Source: Siphonobacter sp. BAB-5405 (GTDB taxonomy: Bacteria; Bacteroidota; Bacteroidia; Cytophagales; Spirosomataceae). Taken from it: a stretch of DNA of 64,000 bases. A program made the translations under genes and the position numbers. Shown piece after piece: positions 1 to 9,837 of this stretch. The DNA is taken from contig NZ_NJAG01000002.1 of NCBI RefSeq assembly GCF_002872335.1, positions 62,001 to 126,000 of the forward strand. Reading direction: 5' to 3'. Positions within the stretch are counted from its first letter, which is position 1; every line of letters begins with the position of its first letter. The notes under the pieces are model-generated. The model had not been told where the DNA came from. It was given only the letters and a program-made list of their open reading frames with translations, and made no database searches.

Positions 1-157
1 TCTGGATGGCTTCCGTATAAAACCGTCCGGCCTGGTCGTAATCCTGCCGCAGGAGCTGATCATTCCCGCGTAAAAAAAACTGGTAAGCCTCCTGATCACG
101 TTGTTTTCCGCAGGCCGCCATCAAAAAAAGTAGGAATATTGAAAGGAGTGTTCGCAT
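1..157 (-). CDS. TPR-type lipoprotein, N-terminal part only
   Basis: The reading frame starts at an ATG at 157 and runs off the left edge of the window. It begins MRTLLSIFLLFLMAACGKQR, a lipoprotein signal peptide with the lipobox MAAC, so the mature protein should be anchored by a lipidated Cys16. The following residues (AYQFFLRGNDQLLRQDYDQA, then GRFYTEAIQ) have the spacing of a first tetratricopeptide helix pair. It is transcribed divergently from the small gene at 209. The function is not identifiable from 52 residues; a TPR scaffold lipoprotein is the best description. Confidence 0.6.
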   Translation of the reverse strand, partial: MRTLLSIFLLFLMAACGKQRDQEAYQFFLRGNDQLLRQDYDQAGRFYTEAIQ

Positions 158-208
158 CTTCGTAGAAAGAAAGCCTTGAGTCTTTATTAATTCGTAAACT
201 GTACGCTT

Positions 209-454
209 ATGCATTTTATCAGTGAAGTTCAACATCCGTCCTGTAAAATCAGTCTGTATTCCTGGAACAATCGCTATATCATCAAGATAGAGGCGGGGGC
301 TCTGGAGCAGACCTACAAGATTAATGAATACGACATTTCTAGTGAGGAAGACTTAAAAGAATTGTTGACGGGTCCGTTTATCGACAAGGTAATGGCTCGT
401 TTTGAATCCATGGCTCGGGACTGGGAAGAAGCCTTGGAAGAAATCGAAGATTAA
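209..454 (+). CDS. small conserved-type hypothetical protein
   Basis: An 81-residue soluble protein with no signal peptide or membrane segment. The N-terminal half alternates hydrophobic and charged residues in a beta-like pattern (HPSCKISLYSW, YIIKIEAG), and the C-terminal half is acidic and helical, ending in EEALEEIED. I do not recognise a named family. It is divergent from the lipoprotein gene at 157 and convergent with the M61 peptidase gene. The single clean frame and acidic composition support a real gene. Confidence 0.6.
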   Translation: MHFISEVQHPSCKISLYSWNNRYIIKIEAGALEQTYKINEYDISSEEDLKELLTGPFIDKVMARFESMARDWEEALEEIED

Positions 455-504
455 GAGTAAAAAACCTAGACAAGCCTGTTTGCAACGGATAAACGACCTC
501 TTTT

Positions 505-555
505 GTATTTAGTATTATACTAACTAATGAATACTAAATGTTTTTTAGTAGGATT
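505..555. repeat. cluster of TTTAGTA / TACTAAA words between convergent genes
   Basis: TTTAGTAT is at 508-515, ATACTAAC at 517-524, ATACTAAA at 531-538 and TTTAGTAG at 544-551, giving two small inverted pairs in about 45 bp. The pair at 532-550 can form a short hairpin followed by few T residues. The same word is clustered upstream of gapA and near 47.6 kb. It could be a weak bidirectional terminator or a protein-binding site. Confidence 0.4.
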
Positions 556-579
556 ATTCGCTGTAGACAGGCCTTTTTC

Positions 580-2403
580 TTAGGCAGTTTCGGAGCCCAG
601 CCATACCCATTTACTGAACAATTCTACTTGCTCCGGACTTGGGTTTTCGTTGCGAACAATGACTAGTTTTTGCAGGGAATTTGACTGCAGTTCCACTTCG
701 AAAATCCGAACGATACCCGCCCGCCGAACTTCGATGAGTACTTCTTCACCCGGCTGTTTAGTTGCTAGGAATCGCGGCAAATCCGTAATCGGCTGACCAT
801 CGATACTGATCAGTTCGTCGAAGGCATTCAGGCCTGCCTGACAGGCGGGTGAACCTTTCAGTACATGCTGAATGCTCGGACGGCCGGAAGCCAGATGAAT
901 ACCCAGATACGCTTGCTGAGCATCCAGTTCATTTTCTACATGACAACCTACGTATTGCAAGTATCGGTCAATGTCCAGCGGAGCCGTACCCCAGATGTAG
1001 TCCTGGAAAAAAGACTCCATGCTCTGGCCTGCGACTTGTTCAATGGTCGTCTGAATTTCCTGCTCGGTGAAGCCTCGATTGGCTTCCAGGTAGTACGTTT
1101 GGTATAACGACCGTAAGACATCATCCAGCGAACGTTCACCCGCCGTGGCGTGCAGAATCTCCAGGTTCAGTAAAGTGGTTACGGCAGCTCCTTTGGTATA
1201 ATAAGAGCTCTGGCTATTGATCGAATTTTCGTTGGGTCGATAGTACTTGATCCAGGCATCCCAGCTTGCTTCCGCCAGCGACTGTATCCGTGTACCGGGC
1301 GTGTTCACCACGTAGGTAAAGTCGTTGGCTACATCGCTCAGGTATTTGTCTACGGAACTCAAGCCCGCCCGCCGAAGAATGTGATTGTCATACATACTGG
1401 TGAAGCCTTCGGCAACCCAGAGCTGGTGCGTATAGTTTTCGTTCTCGTAGTCGAAAGGCCCCAGCTCAATGGGCCGAATCCGTTTGACGTTCCAGAGGTG
1501 AAAATACTCGTGAGCCACCAGTCCTAGAAAGTTCGCATACAACGATTCCTGGGCGTACGTATTCCGGTTCGTCTGAAGGGTGGTACAGTGCAGGTGTTCC
1601 AGTCCGCCGCTGCCACCGGTTGTATGGTGTACGATGAATAGATACCGCTGGCAGGGGTGCGTACCTACAACCGTCAGAGCGGCTTCGCAGATCCGTTTGT
1701 AATCGGCTTTCAGTTGTTCTTCATCCACGGGAGCGTGCGTACCCACTAAGGCAATCTCATGAGGAATGCCACAGGCCTCGAAATGAAGTACCTGATGCGT
1801 ACCGATCTCGATGGGGGAGTCTACCAGCAGATCATAATTCTCGGCCCGGTACGTAAAGGATTTTCCGGGTAGGGCAGGCAGAGCTACCGACACGCGGGTC
1901 CAGTCCCGGTACGGCTCAACGACCAGATCAGCGGGCTGATGCTTGAATTCGTCGGTATACAGGAAGGTAGCGGCTCCGGTAGCGTAGCCGTGTTGATCGT
2001 CCAGAAAATTCGTCCGTACCGTTAATTCATTGGCGTACAGGGCGTACGTAAGGGTAAGGTCATGGGTATCGTCGGGCAGGGAAACCCGCCAGACATTCTT
2101 TCGTATTTTACGAACGTCGGTTTTTACTCCATTCGCGTGTGCTTCGAGGCGGTCTAGATTCTTGGCGTATTCCCGCACCAGATAGGAACCGGGTGTCCAT
2201 ACTGGCAACTTAACATCAATGTACCCCTGCTTCTGAATGGTTGGATGAACGAATTCCGAAACGTGCATGGCTACCTGAAAATAATGCGTAGCAGGTTCCG
2301 GCATGCGGAGGGTATACTCTATATGATTTTGACTCATGGAATCAGGCACAGAAACGAAACCGCAGAGAAAGAACACGACACAGACGAAAAGTCGTTGAAT
2401 CAT
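580..2403 (-). CDS. M61 family metallopeptidase (glycyl aminopeptidase-like) with PDZ domain
   Basis: A secreted zinc aminopeptidase of 607 residues. I place the start at 2403 (MIQRLFVCVVFFLCGF) because a signal peptide begins there; an upstream in-frame ATG at 2460 would add 19 residues in front of it. The M61 zinc motif HEYFH is at residues 298-302 within HEYFHLWNVKRIRP, the family hallmark. The region before it is the beta-rich M61 N-terminal domain. A C-terminal PDZ domain (about 505-585; GSPACQAGLNAFDELISIDG) is typical of the family. Likely periplasmic, acting on peptides with N-terminal glycine or alanine; the substrate is inferred from the family. Monocistronic. Confidence 0.9.
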   Translation of the reverse strand: MIQRLFVCVVFFLCGFVSVPDSMSQNHIEYTLRMPEPATHYFQVAMHVSEFVHPTIQKQGYIDVKLPVWTPGSYLVREYAKNLDRLEAHANGVKTDVRKIRKNVWRVSLPDDTHDLTLTYALYANELTVRTNFLDDQHGYATGAATFLYTDEFKHQPADLVVEPYRDWTRVSVALPALPGKSFTYRAENYDLLVDSPIEIGTHQVLHFEACGIPHEIALVGTHAPVDEEQLKADYKRICEAALTVVGTHPCQRYLFIVHHTTGGSGGLEHLHCTTLQTNRNTYAQESLYANFLGLVAHEYFHLWNVKRIRPIELGPFDYENENYTHQLWVAEGFTSMYDNHILRRAGLSSVDKYLSDVANDFTYVVNTPGTRIQSLAEASWDAWIKYYRPNENSINSQSSYYTKGAAVTTLLNLEILHATAGERSLDDVLRSLYQTYYLEANRGFTEQEIQTTIEQVAGQSMESFFQDYIWGTAPLDIDRYLQYVGCHVENELDAQQAYLGIHLASGRPSIQHVLKGSPACQAGLNAFDELISIDGQPITDLPRFLATKQPGEEVLIEVRRAGIVRIFEVELQSNSLQKLVIVRNENPSPEQVELFSKWVWLGSETA

Positions 2404-2622
2404 ATCGGTTTTGTATTTCTTTGCGTTTAAACCGTGAAAATAGTCCAACTCTTTGAACACTCCGCCGTTTTATTTGTCTTTTTTTGTAGGTTTTTCATCC
2501 GTTCCGCTGAATCTCGGGTAGAATCCGCTGATTTCGGTTTGACAGTGAATGAATTAAACCGGGTTTTTCCGTATATGTTCTCGTAAGTAAAGTTCCGGAT
2601 GTTAATCAATCAGCCTATTTCT

Positions 2623-5600
2623 ATGCGTACACGTCGCTTGTCCCTGGTGGGATCGTGCCTACTATCGCTGTATTCGGGTCAGGCTTTGTGGGCCCAGAAT
2701 ACACTCAATTACACCACACCCGATGTACATTATCGATCTGGTATCGAGTTTGTCGAAAAGAAAAACTACGCCTCCGCCCGTCAGGAGTTTCAGCGTTTCC
2801 TCGAAACCAACAAAGGCCTGCTGACGAGCAATGACCTTAATGCCGTCAATGCGGAGTACTACATTGCCATGTCGGCCCTGTATCTGAATCAGGCCGAAGC
2901 CGAAATTCTGGCCGAGCGATTCATCAAAAACCACGGGGACCATCCGGCGGCCCGTCAGCTTTACGCTGATTTGGGCAATTTTTATTACAACAGTGGCGAT
3001 TATGCGAAAGCCATTCCGTACCTGGAGAAAGCCAGTGGTACCGAAGCCGCTTTTAAACTGGGGATGGCTCAGTACTATAACCAGAACTACGAAGCGGCTC
3101 TGAAAGCCTTCGATCCGGTGAAGGTGGGAGGAAGTGAATACGCGTCGGCGGCCAGCTATTACTCCGGCGTCATTGCCTACAACAAGGGCAATTATCCGGC
3201 GGCCATTTCCGATTTTCGCCGCATTGAAAACTCCAAGGACTTTGGTAATGAAGTACCCGGCTGGATTGCCCATTCGTACTATCGGCAGGGCCAATACGAT
3301 CCGCTGCTGAGCTACGCCGAGCCCATTTTACGGAAAGGTAACAAATCGGGCAAGCGACTCGACGAGTTGTCGTTACTGGTTGCCGATGTCTACTTCCAGA
3401 AAGGAAACTACGCCAAAGCAGCCGAGTACTATAAAATGCACACGAACTTCCGGGGTGGTAAATTGCCCGTTCCGGCGGCGTATCGGTATGGGTATTCCCT
3501 GTATCGCCAAAACGATTTCAACGGAGCCATCGCTGCCTTGAAACCGCTGGCCGCTTCGAAAGATACCGTGGGTCAGTATTCGTCGTACTACATGGGCATC
3601 AGCTATCTGAATACGGAAAACCTCCAGTACTCGCTGGCGGCTCTGGATCAGGCCCGCAAACTGAGCTTCAATACATCCGTACAGGAAGATGCGGCCTTCA
3701 ACCACGCCAAGGTACAGCTGGATCTGGGTAATGGAAATGAGTCGGTCAAGGAATTCGATCAGTTCATCAAGACGTATCCCAACAGTGCCTACCTCAACGA
3801 AAGTAAAGAACTACGGGGGGAAGGCTTACTGCTTTCCAATAACTACGCTCTGATTCTGGATTATCTGGACAAGGAGCGTAACCTGACGGTCAAACAACGC
3901 AATCAGTACCAGCAGGCGGCCTACAACCTGGGCATTAATGCCTTTAATGCGGAACGTTTTGATCAGGCCATCGTCTCGTTTGATAAATCACTGAAGTATA
4001 CCGACAATCGGGATCTGTCCGTTGCCGCCCGTTTCTGGAAGGCGGAAGCCATATCCGCCCAGCAGAAGTTCGCCGAGGTGATTCCGCAGTATACCCAGCT
4101 CATTGCGAGTTCGGATAACTCGACCATTGTTCCTGATTTCCGCATCCGGAGCCGATACGGACTAGGTTATGCCTATTACAATACGCGGGAATACGATAAG
4201 GCTTCTACGCAGTTTAAAGCCTATACTGACGCCGTTCGGGGACTGCCCGCCGAAGATCGCCGGAATTACGAAGATGCCATGATTCGGCTGGCCGATACGT
4301 ATCTGGTGGCCAAACGCTACGATGAGGCCACCCGGATTTATGATCAGGTCGTCGTGACCGGAAAGTCGGACAAAGACAATGCTTTGTACAATAAAGGAAT
4401 TTCGCTTCTCTACACGGACAAATACGCGGAGGCCCGTACGACCCTCAACCAGTTACTGAATCAGTATCCCAATTCCGCTTACGTGGATGATGCGATGTTC
4501 CAGCTGGGAATGGTCGAACTCAACCAGCAGAACTACACGGGTGCCGTAAGCCAGTTTACCCGCCTGATTCAGCGGCAACCCCAGAGTCCCATTCTGCACG
4601 CCGGCTATCTGCAACGGGCAATTGCCTACAGTAACCTGAAGAAGTACGACGAAGCCATTGCCGATTACCAGGTAATTCTAACCAAGTACGCTACCTCCAA
4701 GAGTGCCGAGTCGGCTTTATTGGGTGTACAGGATGCCTTGAATTCCGTGGGTCGTCCGGAAGAGTTTAGTTCGATCATCAAGGGTTACGAACAAAGCAAT
4801 CCTTCGGATGGCTCGTTGGAGAAGATCAAGTACGACGCGGCCAAGAACATGTACTTCAGCGAGAAATACGCTCAGGCCATTACCGCCATTCAGGAATTTC
4901 TGCAAAAGTATCCCAACAGTAGCTCGGCTCCCGAAGCTCTGTATTACCTGGCGGATTCGTACTATCGCACCGAAGACCGTACCAGTGCTCTGCAGTACTT
5001 CTACCGCGTTATCCGGGATAATAAGACGCAGTTTGTCGGACGGGCAGCTCAACGGGCGGCTGAGCTGGAATACCAGAACGAAAATTACCGGGGAGCCGTC
5101 AGTAACTACCAAACCCTGTTACGTAGCTCCACCAACAAAAAGGATCAGGTGGCCGCTCAGCTGGGTTTGATGGATGCGTATTACAAACTCGCCAAGTACG
5201 ACTCTTCTTCCGTATACGCCAAAGACGTGATCAACGGAGGAAACGCCGTGATGGGTGCTCAGAACCGGGCTCAGCTGTTTTCGGGTAAGATTGCCCTGGC
5301 CCGGAATGATTCGAAGAAGGCCATCGAAGAATTTGAGAAAACGGCTAAACTCGCCAAGGATTCCTACGGGGCCGAAGCGATTTACAACGTAGCCCTGATT
5401 CTGTACAAGGAAAAGAAATGTAAAGAATCCCGTGATAAGATTATCAATGAGCTGAAAGAGCAGTTTACCGATCAGCAGTGGATTGACCGGGGTTTCCTGT
5501 TGCTATCGGATGTGTACGTCTGTCTGAACGAAGCATTCCAGGCCAAAGCTCTGCTCAATACGATCATCGAAGGAGCCGAGGATAAAACCATCGTGGAGGA

Positions 5601-5631
5601 AGCTCGCAAAAAACTGGCTGCTCTGAAATAA
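2623..5631 (+). CDS. large secreted tetratricopeptide repeat protein
   Basis: About 1,000 residues, almost entirely TPR repeats (recurring AxxxYxxAxxxFxxxL and YxxAxxxY patterns). The start at 2623 (MRTRRLSLVGSCLLSLYSGQ) opens a signal peptide cleaved near ALWAQ; an ATG eight codons upstream is less likely. It probably sits in the periplasm as a scaffold. The next gene, an outer-membrane barrel, follows after 31 bp on the same strand, so the two are probably cotranscribed and may work together at the outer membrane (inference). No catalytic motif seen. Confidence 0.85.
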   Translation: MRTRRLSLVGSCLLSLYSGQALWAQNTLNYTTPDVHYRSGIEFVEKKNYASARQEFQRFLETNKGLLTSNDLNAVNAEYYIAMSALYLNQAEAEILAERFIKNHGDHPAARQLYADLGNFYYNSGDYAKAIPYLEKASGTEAAFKLGMAQYYNQNYEAALKAFDPVKVGGSEYASAASYYSGVIAYNKGNYPAAISDFRRIENSKDFGNEVPGWIAHSYYRQGQYDPLLSYAEPILRKGNKSGKRLDELSLLVADVYFQKGNYAKAAEYYKMHTNFRGGKLPVPAAYRYGYSLYRQNDFNGAIAALKPLAASKDTVGQYSSYYMGISYLNTENLQYSLAALDQARKLSFNTSVQEDAAFNHAKVQLDLGNGNESVKEFDQFIKTYPNSAYLNESKELRGEGLLLSNNYALILDYLDKERNLTVKQRNQYQQAAYNLGINAFNAERFDQAIVSFDKSLKYTDNRDLSVAARFWKAEAISAQQKFAEVIPQYTQLIASSDNSTIVPDFRIRSRYGLGYAYYNTREYDKASTQFKAYTDAVRGLPAEDRRNYEDAMIRLADTYLVAKRYDEATRIYDQVVVTGKSDKDNALYNKGISLLYTDKYAEARTTLNQLLNQYPNSAYVDDAMFQLGMVELNQQNYTGAVSQFTRLIQRQPQSPILHAGYLQRAIAYSNLKKYDEAIADYQVILTKYATSKSAESALLGVQDALNSVGRPEEFSSIIKGYEQSNPSDGSLEKIKYDAAKNMYFSEKYAQAITAIQEFLQKYPNSSSAPEALYYLADSYYRTEDRTSALQYFYRVIRDNKTQFVGRAAQRAAELEYQNENYRGAVSNYQTLLRSSTNKKDQVAAQLGLMDAYYKLAKYDSSSVYAKDVINGGNAVMGAQNRAQLFSGKIALARNDSKKAIEEFEKTAKLAKDSYGAEAIYNVALILYKEKKCKESRDKIINELKEQFTDQQWIDRGFLLLSDVYVCLNEAFQAKALLNTIIEGAEDKTIVEEARKKLAALK

Positions 5632-5662
5632 AACCTATCACTGAAGATCTTTGTATCGAACT

Positions 5663-7363
5663 ATGAGTCATCACATCACAATTCGCCATTTTATCCACTC
5701 GCTGGGACTGGTGAGTTTACTGAGCGTTGCGGCGGTTGCTCAGAATAAAGGAAAAGTTACGCCAGCGGAAGGCGAAATTCAATCGGGGGAAATTGATATT
5801 GTCCGCGAGCGGAAAATCTCGTTGACGACCCAAAACCGGAACTTCGAGAAAATTCCCGCTAGTCAGGCCGCCCGTCCCAACCGTCAGCCCCTGAAGTACC
5901 AGTTCACCGATCAGAAATTGATGGTGGCTCCGCAGAAGTTCAATCCCGTCGTGACGGAACTGCCCAAATCGCAGAATGATGAAGCTTTGTATAATTCCGA
6001 AGTGAAAATTGGAGCCGGGAACTACGGACGCTTCTACGCGGAGGCCAATGTGAATTCCCGGAATGACCTGCCGTATGGCATTAACATCAAGGCTCGTCAT
6101 AACTCCACGGCTACTGGTCCCGTAGATGGTCGTAACTCCGGTACGAGTCAACAACTCATTCAGGTGGGGGGTAAGTACGCCACGAACAGCTTCAAACTCG
6201 ACGGTAGTATTGGGTACGATCGCAATCAGTTTTACTTCTACGGTTATCAGCGGACCCCGGAAACGCCCACGCGGGAAAACATCCGGCAAACGCTCAATAA
6301 CTTCAACGTAGGGATTGGTATTGAAAACACGAAGAAGGACGCCGTGATTGATTATTCGATCAAGACCCGCTTACGGACGCTGAGTACCTTCACCCAGGCG
6401 AATGAATACGATTGGGGTACTAATCTGAAGGCTACCTTTCCCATCAACGCTCAGTTCTTTGCTCACCTGGCCGGTGATGCCTACGTAACCCAGCGGAATG
6501 ATTCATTAACCAATAGTCGGAACTTATTCCGCATCAAACCGACATTCCAGTACCGTACCGATCGTTTTAGCGTACTGGCGGGAATCAACGTTGTACACGA
6601 AACGGACAACCTGAACGAGCTGACCAAACCCACGCATGCCTATCCCGTGCTGGAACTGGATCTGATGCCCGTCGAGGATATTCACATTTTTGCGGGTTAT
6701 CAGGGAGACGTACACCGGAATACGCTGGCCAGCCTGACTGACGAAAATCAATTCCTGGCTCCTAATGTTCGACTGCTGAATACGGAGAAAGTACACGACA
6801 TTTACCTGGGTACGAAGGGACTCATTGCGGGCGGTTTTAGCTACGAGGCGAAGGTGTCTTTCGGTCGCTACCGGAATCTGTATGTCTTTAATAACTCGGG
6901 TCGTGATACCTCCCGTTTCGAAGTTCTCTACGATCAGCCCCTGGACCGAGGGATGTCTAATGTCATCAATGTATCCGGGCAACTGAACTACCAGCACGAA
7001 GACTGGTGGCGGTCCTTCCTCAAGTTCGATGTATACGGGTACGAACTCAAGCAACTGGAAACGGCCTGGCACCGTCCGAACTTCACGGCTACCTGGAGCA
7101 ATACGCTTACCTTTAATAAGAAGCTGATTGTAGCGACGGATTTTTACGTGATCTCGGGTCTGCAGGGACGTAATCCCGTTTCGCAGCAGGTTCGTAAACT
7201 ACCGGCCATTTTTGACCTGAACCTGCGGACGACCTATTTGATCACCGATCGGATCTCGGGCTTTGTGGGTATCAATAACATTCTTGGTAAAAACTACGAA
7301 CGCTATCAGTACTACAAACAGCAGGGGGTGAACTTCCTGGCGGGCGTATCGTACCAGTTTTAG
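5663..7363 (+). CDS. outer-membrane beta-barrel, TonB-receptor-like but without plug
   Basis: The protein starts MSHHITIRHFIHSLGLVSLL, a signal peptide ending near AVAQ; a TTG codon at 5651 in the same frame is a poorer start. The body shows alternating amphipathic strands and ends GVSYQF, with the terminal aromatic residue expected for BAM-inserted barrels. At 566 residues it is shorter than usual TonB-dependent receptors, and I see neither a carboxypeptidase-like nor a plug domain. It lies 31 bp behind the TPR gene. Probably an outer-membrane component working with that TPR protein; substrate unknown. Confidence 0.75.
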   Translation: MSHHITIRHFIHSLGLVSLLSVAAVAQNKGKVTPAEGEIQSGEIDIVRERKISLTTQNRNFEKIPASQAARPNRQPLKYQFTDQKLMVAPQKFNPVVTELPKSQNDEALYNSEVKIGAGNYGRFYAEANVNSRNDLPYGINIKARHNSTATGPVDGRNSGTSQQLIQVGGKYATNSFKLDGSIGYDRNQFYFYGYQRTPETPTRENIRQTLNNFNVGIGIENTKKDAVIDYSIKTRLRTLSTFTQANEYDWGTNLKATFPINAQFFAHLAGDAYVTQRNDSLTNSRNLFRIKPTFQYRTDRFSVLAGINVVHETDNLNELTKPTHAYPVLELDLMPVEDIHIFAGYQGDVHRNTLASLTDENQFLAPNVRLLNTEKVHDIYLGTKGLIAGGFSYEAKVSFGRYRNLYVFNNSGRDTSRFEVLYDQPLDRGMSNVINVSGQLNYQHEDWWRSFLKFDVYGYELKQLETAWHRPNFTATWSNTLTFNKKLIVATDFYVISGLQGRNPVSQQVRKLPAIFDLNLRTTYLITDRISGFVGINNILGKNYERYQYYKQQGVNFLAGVSYQF

Positions 7364-7400
7364 TGAAAGATAAACGGGTTTATTTTTTATAAATTTTTAA

Positions 7401-7427
7401 GTCCGCTCCTTGAGCGGACTTTTTTTG
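7401..7427 (+). terminator. intrinsic terminator of the TPR/barrel operon
   Basis: Stem GTCCGCTC / GAGCGGAC with a 3-nt loop, directly followed by seven T residues. Confidence 0.9.
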
Positions 7428-7635
7428 TAATCCGCTGAAAATGCGTACCCTTAGCCCAGATTACTTCAATGGTTAGTGGAGTAAAAAAGGCCTTTATGAG
7501 CCCGGAAGGGAAATTATTTCAAAAATGCGGTTTGATTTTTGTGGTAGTGTAGCCTACCTTTAAACCTTGAAATGACCTGCCTGACCGCAGTCCTTTCAAA
7601 ATCAGCTATTCACGGTTTCAACCTCGCATAATCGC

Positions 7636-8724
7636 ATGGCTACTATTCCTGAACACGTCAAAAAACTGCTTTTCGAACAAGATTGCGTCGTTATCCCGGA
7701 ATTCGGGGGCTTTATCGGCAATTTTGATTCTGCGACGTTTTTACCCAGTGGCTCAGTCTTACCACCGCGGAAACGGCTCGTGTTCAACGAGATGTTACAG
7801 TTTGACGATGGTTTACTGACCAATTATGTAGCTACTGTTGAAAATCGGTCTCGCGAAGAGGTCAAGGTAAAAGTGCGGGCATTCGTGGATCAGGTACGTT
7901 CGCAGATTCGCCAGCAACAGCAGTATCAATTTGATCAGCTGGGGGTGTTTACGCAGAACGTGGAAGGTAAGCTGGTGTTTGAGCCCGCTGGAAAGATCAA
8001 TTTCCACGGAGAAAGCTTTGGATTAGGCGAATTTACGCCGGCGTACAAGCGAACGGCCAAAGCTGCGGTAACTCCTTCGACGGCTCCAGCGATCCTGGAA
8101 CCCGAAGTAGAGGAATTACCTGCCCCGCTACCGGTAAGCACTACGCCCGTGAAACGATTAAGCCGTTGGGCGGCGGCGGCCGTTGTTATCATGGCGGTGA
8201 CGCTGGTAGGAGCCTGGATGACGGGTCAGCATAAAACGACACTGAGTAGTATGAACCCCGTATCGGCCCTTGATTTCTCCTGGTTGAATGCGAAAAAGGC
8301 GGAGAGCGTAGCGGTCGTACTGCCCAAACAGCCGGCTCAACCCATCGCAGTAGCTCAACCCGTGGTGAAGCCCCAACCCGTAGTAGCTGCTCCCGTTGCA
8401 GAAGAGGAAGTAAAAGTAGCCAAGAAAAATACCATGAAGTTCCTGGTGGTTCCGTCCCGGGTGAAGACACTCGAAGGAGCAGAAGTGGCCAAAGGATACT
8501 ATATCGTAGCCGGAAGCTTTGGTGGAGTGAAGTCAGCTACGGTGATGAAGAAACAACTGGAAGGCGATGGGTTCCGCGTACAGATGTTCCGTCCCCGCAA
8601 AGGTCTGGTGAAAGTAGTCGTTGGCGATCAGTTACCCACCGCGGCGGCAGCTCAGGAAAAGGCCCGTAACATTGGAAATCATTTTCATAACAATCTCTGG
8701 ATTCTGAAATCGTTGGCTGACTAA
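7636..8724 (+). CDS. HU-CCDC81 and SPOR domain protein
   Basis: 362 residues. The N-terminus (VKKLLFEQDCVVIPEFGGFI) carries the signature of the prokaryotic HU-CCDC81 domain, common in Bacteroidota. A single membrane segment lies near residues 176-198 after LSRW. A low-complexity Pro/Val/Ala linker follows, and a C-terminal SPOR domain (about 290-362; GYYIVAGSFGGVKSA) should bind denuded peptidoglycan glycans. This links cytoplasm and cell wall, probably at division sites (family knowledge plus inference). It is flanked by its own terminator. Confidence 0.88.
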   Translation: MATIPEHVKKLLFEQDCVVIPEFGGFIGNFDSATFLPSGSVLPPRKRLVFNEMLQFDDGLLTNYVATVENRSREEVKVKVRAFVDQVRSQIRQQQQYQFDQLGVFTQNVEGKLVFEPAGKINFHGESFGLGEFTPAYKRTAKAAVTPSTAPAILEPEVEELPAPLPVSTTPVKRLSRWAAAAVVIMAVTLVGAWMTGQHKTTLSSMNPVSALDFSWLNAKKAESVAVVLPKQPAQPIAVAQPVVKPQPVVAAPVAEEEVKVAKKNTMKFLVVPSRVKTLEGAEVAKGYYIVAGSFGGVKSATVMKKQLEGDGFRVQMFRPRKGLVKVVVGDQLPTAAAAQEKARNIGNHFHNNLWILKSLAD

Positions 8725-8747
8725 GCCTCGAAAATCGATCCACGACT

Positions 8748-8776
8748 AAAACCAAACTCTGCCGGGTTTGGTTTTT
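8748..8776 (+). terminator. intrinsic terminator after the SPOR protein
   Basis: AAACCAAAC pairs with GTTTGGTTT across a short loop, followed by a T run. Confidence 0.8.
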
Positions 8777-8846
8777 TGTTGGTACAGGATACAGGTCTGT
8801 AACATTTTGATCAAATTCGCGTTCTTAAAAAAATAGTTGAATCGGT

Positions 8847-9776
8847 ATGAATACAACGGCCCAAATCGAACAGGAAGAACGGAAAAATCGCTCGGTGGCT
8901 CTGGGAGTCACGACGGTCATTTACGTTCTTTTGTTTTTGCTGTTATGGTTCGTGGGGATGTGGAAATTGACGCCTCCACCCGAACCGATGGTCGGCATTG
9001 AGCTAGCGAACCTGGGCAACGGGGTACTGGGCAGTGGCGATATACAAACGCACAACAAACCCAGTCGTCTACCCAATCGGGAGGAATCAAAGCCAGCCAA
9101 GGAAGAGGTACGCGAAGAACGTACGGTACGCAAACCCGAAGTAAAGGAGGTCGTACCCGTTAAGAAACCTGTGGTAAAAGCTCCGGAAGCCCCCTTAAAG
9201 ACGGCTAAAACGGAAAGTCCGGTGAAGGTGGCTCCCAAGCCCGAACCAAAAGAAACGAAGCCCGTAGAAACGAAAGTAAGTGCTCCGGCCAAACCCGCTG
9301 AAAAACCTGTCGAACAACCCAAAGTGGATACGAAGGGATTGTACGGGAAAGCGAAATCAAACGGCACGAATGGGACGAGTGACAATCCGGGGGGCAACAA
9401 TAATGGCCCGGCGGGTAATAAAGGCGTAGGCGATTACGGCAGTCCAGACGGTAAAGTAGATGGCCGGGGTCTCTACGGCAAAGGAACTGGGGGCGGGGGT
9501 GGCAATGGCTCCTCCCTGAGTTTGACGGGCTGGACCTGGAGCCGTCGTCCGAGTCCGCAGGGACTGACTTCGGATGGAAAAGTAGTCTTCCGTATCAAAA
9601 TTGATGAAAACGGGAACCTGATTTCCAAATCGGTCGTGGAAAGTACGCTTAGTCCGGCCGACGTACGAAAATGCGAACGAGAAATCGAACGCCTGGACTT
9701 TGTACCGACCAACGCTTCCGGCAGTCGGGCCGCTCAGTCTTCAGGAACGATTACCTTTGTCGTGCGTTCACAATAG
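8847..9776 (+). CDS. TonB-like energy transducer protein
   Basis: 309 residues with the TonB/TolA layout: a short cytoplasmic start, one membrane anchor (about 18-40, VALGVTTVIYVLLFLLLWFV), a long Lys/Pro/Glu-rich periplasmic linker, a Gly/Asn-rich stretch, and a C-terminal TonB-like domain (about 230-305, with DGKVVFRIKIDENGNL). It would pass proton-motive force from an ExbB/ExbD motor to outer-membrane receptors. ExbB and ExbD genes are not adjacent here. folC follows after a terminator, so the two are probably separate transcripts. Confidence 0.85.
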   Translation: MNTTAQIEQEERKNRSVALGVTTVIYVLLFLLLWFVGMWKLTPPPEPMVGIELANLGNGVLGSGDIQTHNKPSRLPNREESKPAKEEVREERTVRKPEVKEVVPVKKPVVKAPEAPLKTAKTESPVKVAPKPEPKETKPVETKVSAPAKPAEKPVEQPKVDTKGLYGKAKSNGTNGTSDNPGGNNNGPAGNKGVGDYGSPDGKVDGRGLYGKGTGGGGGNGSSLSLTGWTWSRRPSPQGLTSDGKVVFRIKIDENGNLISKSVVESTLSPADVRKCEREIERLDFVPTNASGSRAAQSSGTITFVVRSQ

Positions 9777-9802
9777 AAAATCAATTCATTCATAGTACTA
9801 GT

Positions 9803-9833
9803 AAAATGCGTGCAGTCTGTACGCATTTTTTTT
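9803..9833 (+). terminator. intrinsic terminator between the TonB-like gene and folC
   Basis: AAAATGCGT at 9803-9811 pairs with ACGCATTTT at 9821-9829, and the T run continues to 9833. Confidence 0.85.
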
Positions 9834-9837
9834 AACG

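Noticed and set aside
2662..3294. 210-codon frame antisense to the large TPR gene
   Set aside because: Coding shadow of a repeat protein; no start context or domain.
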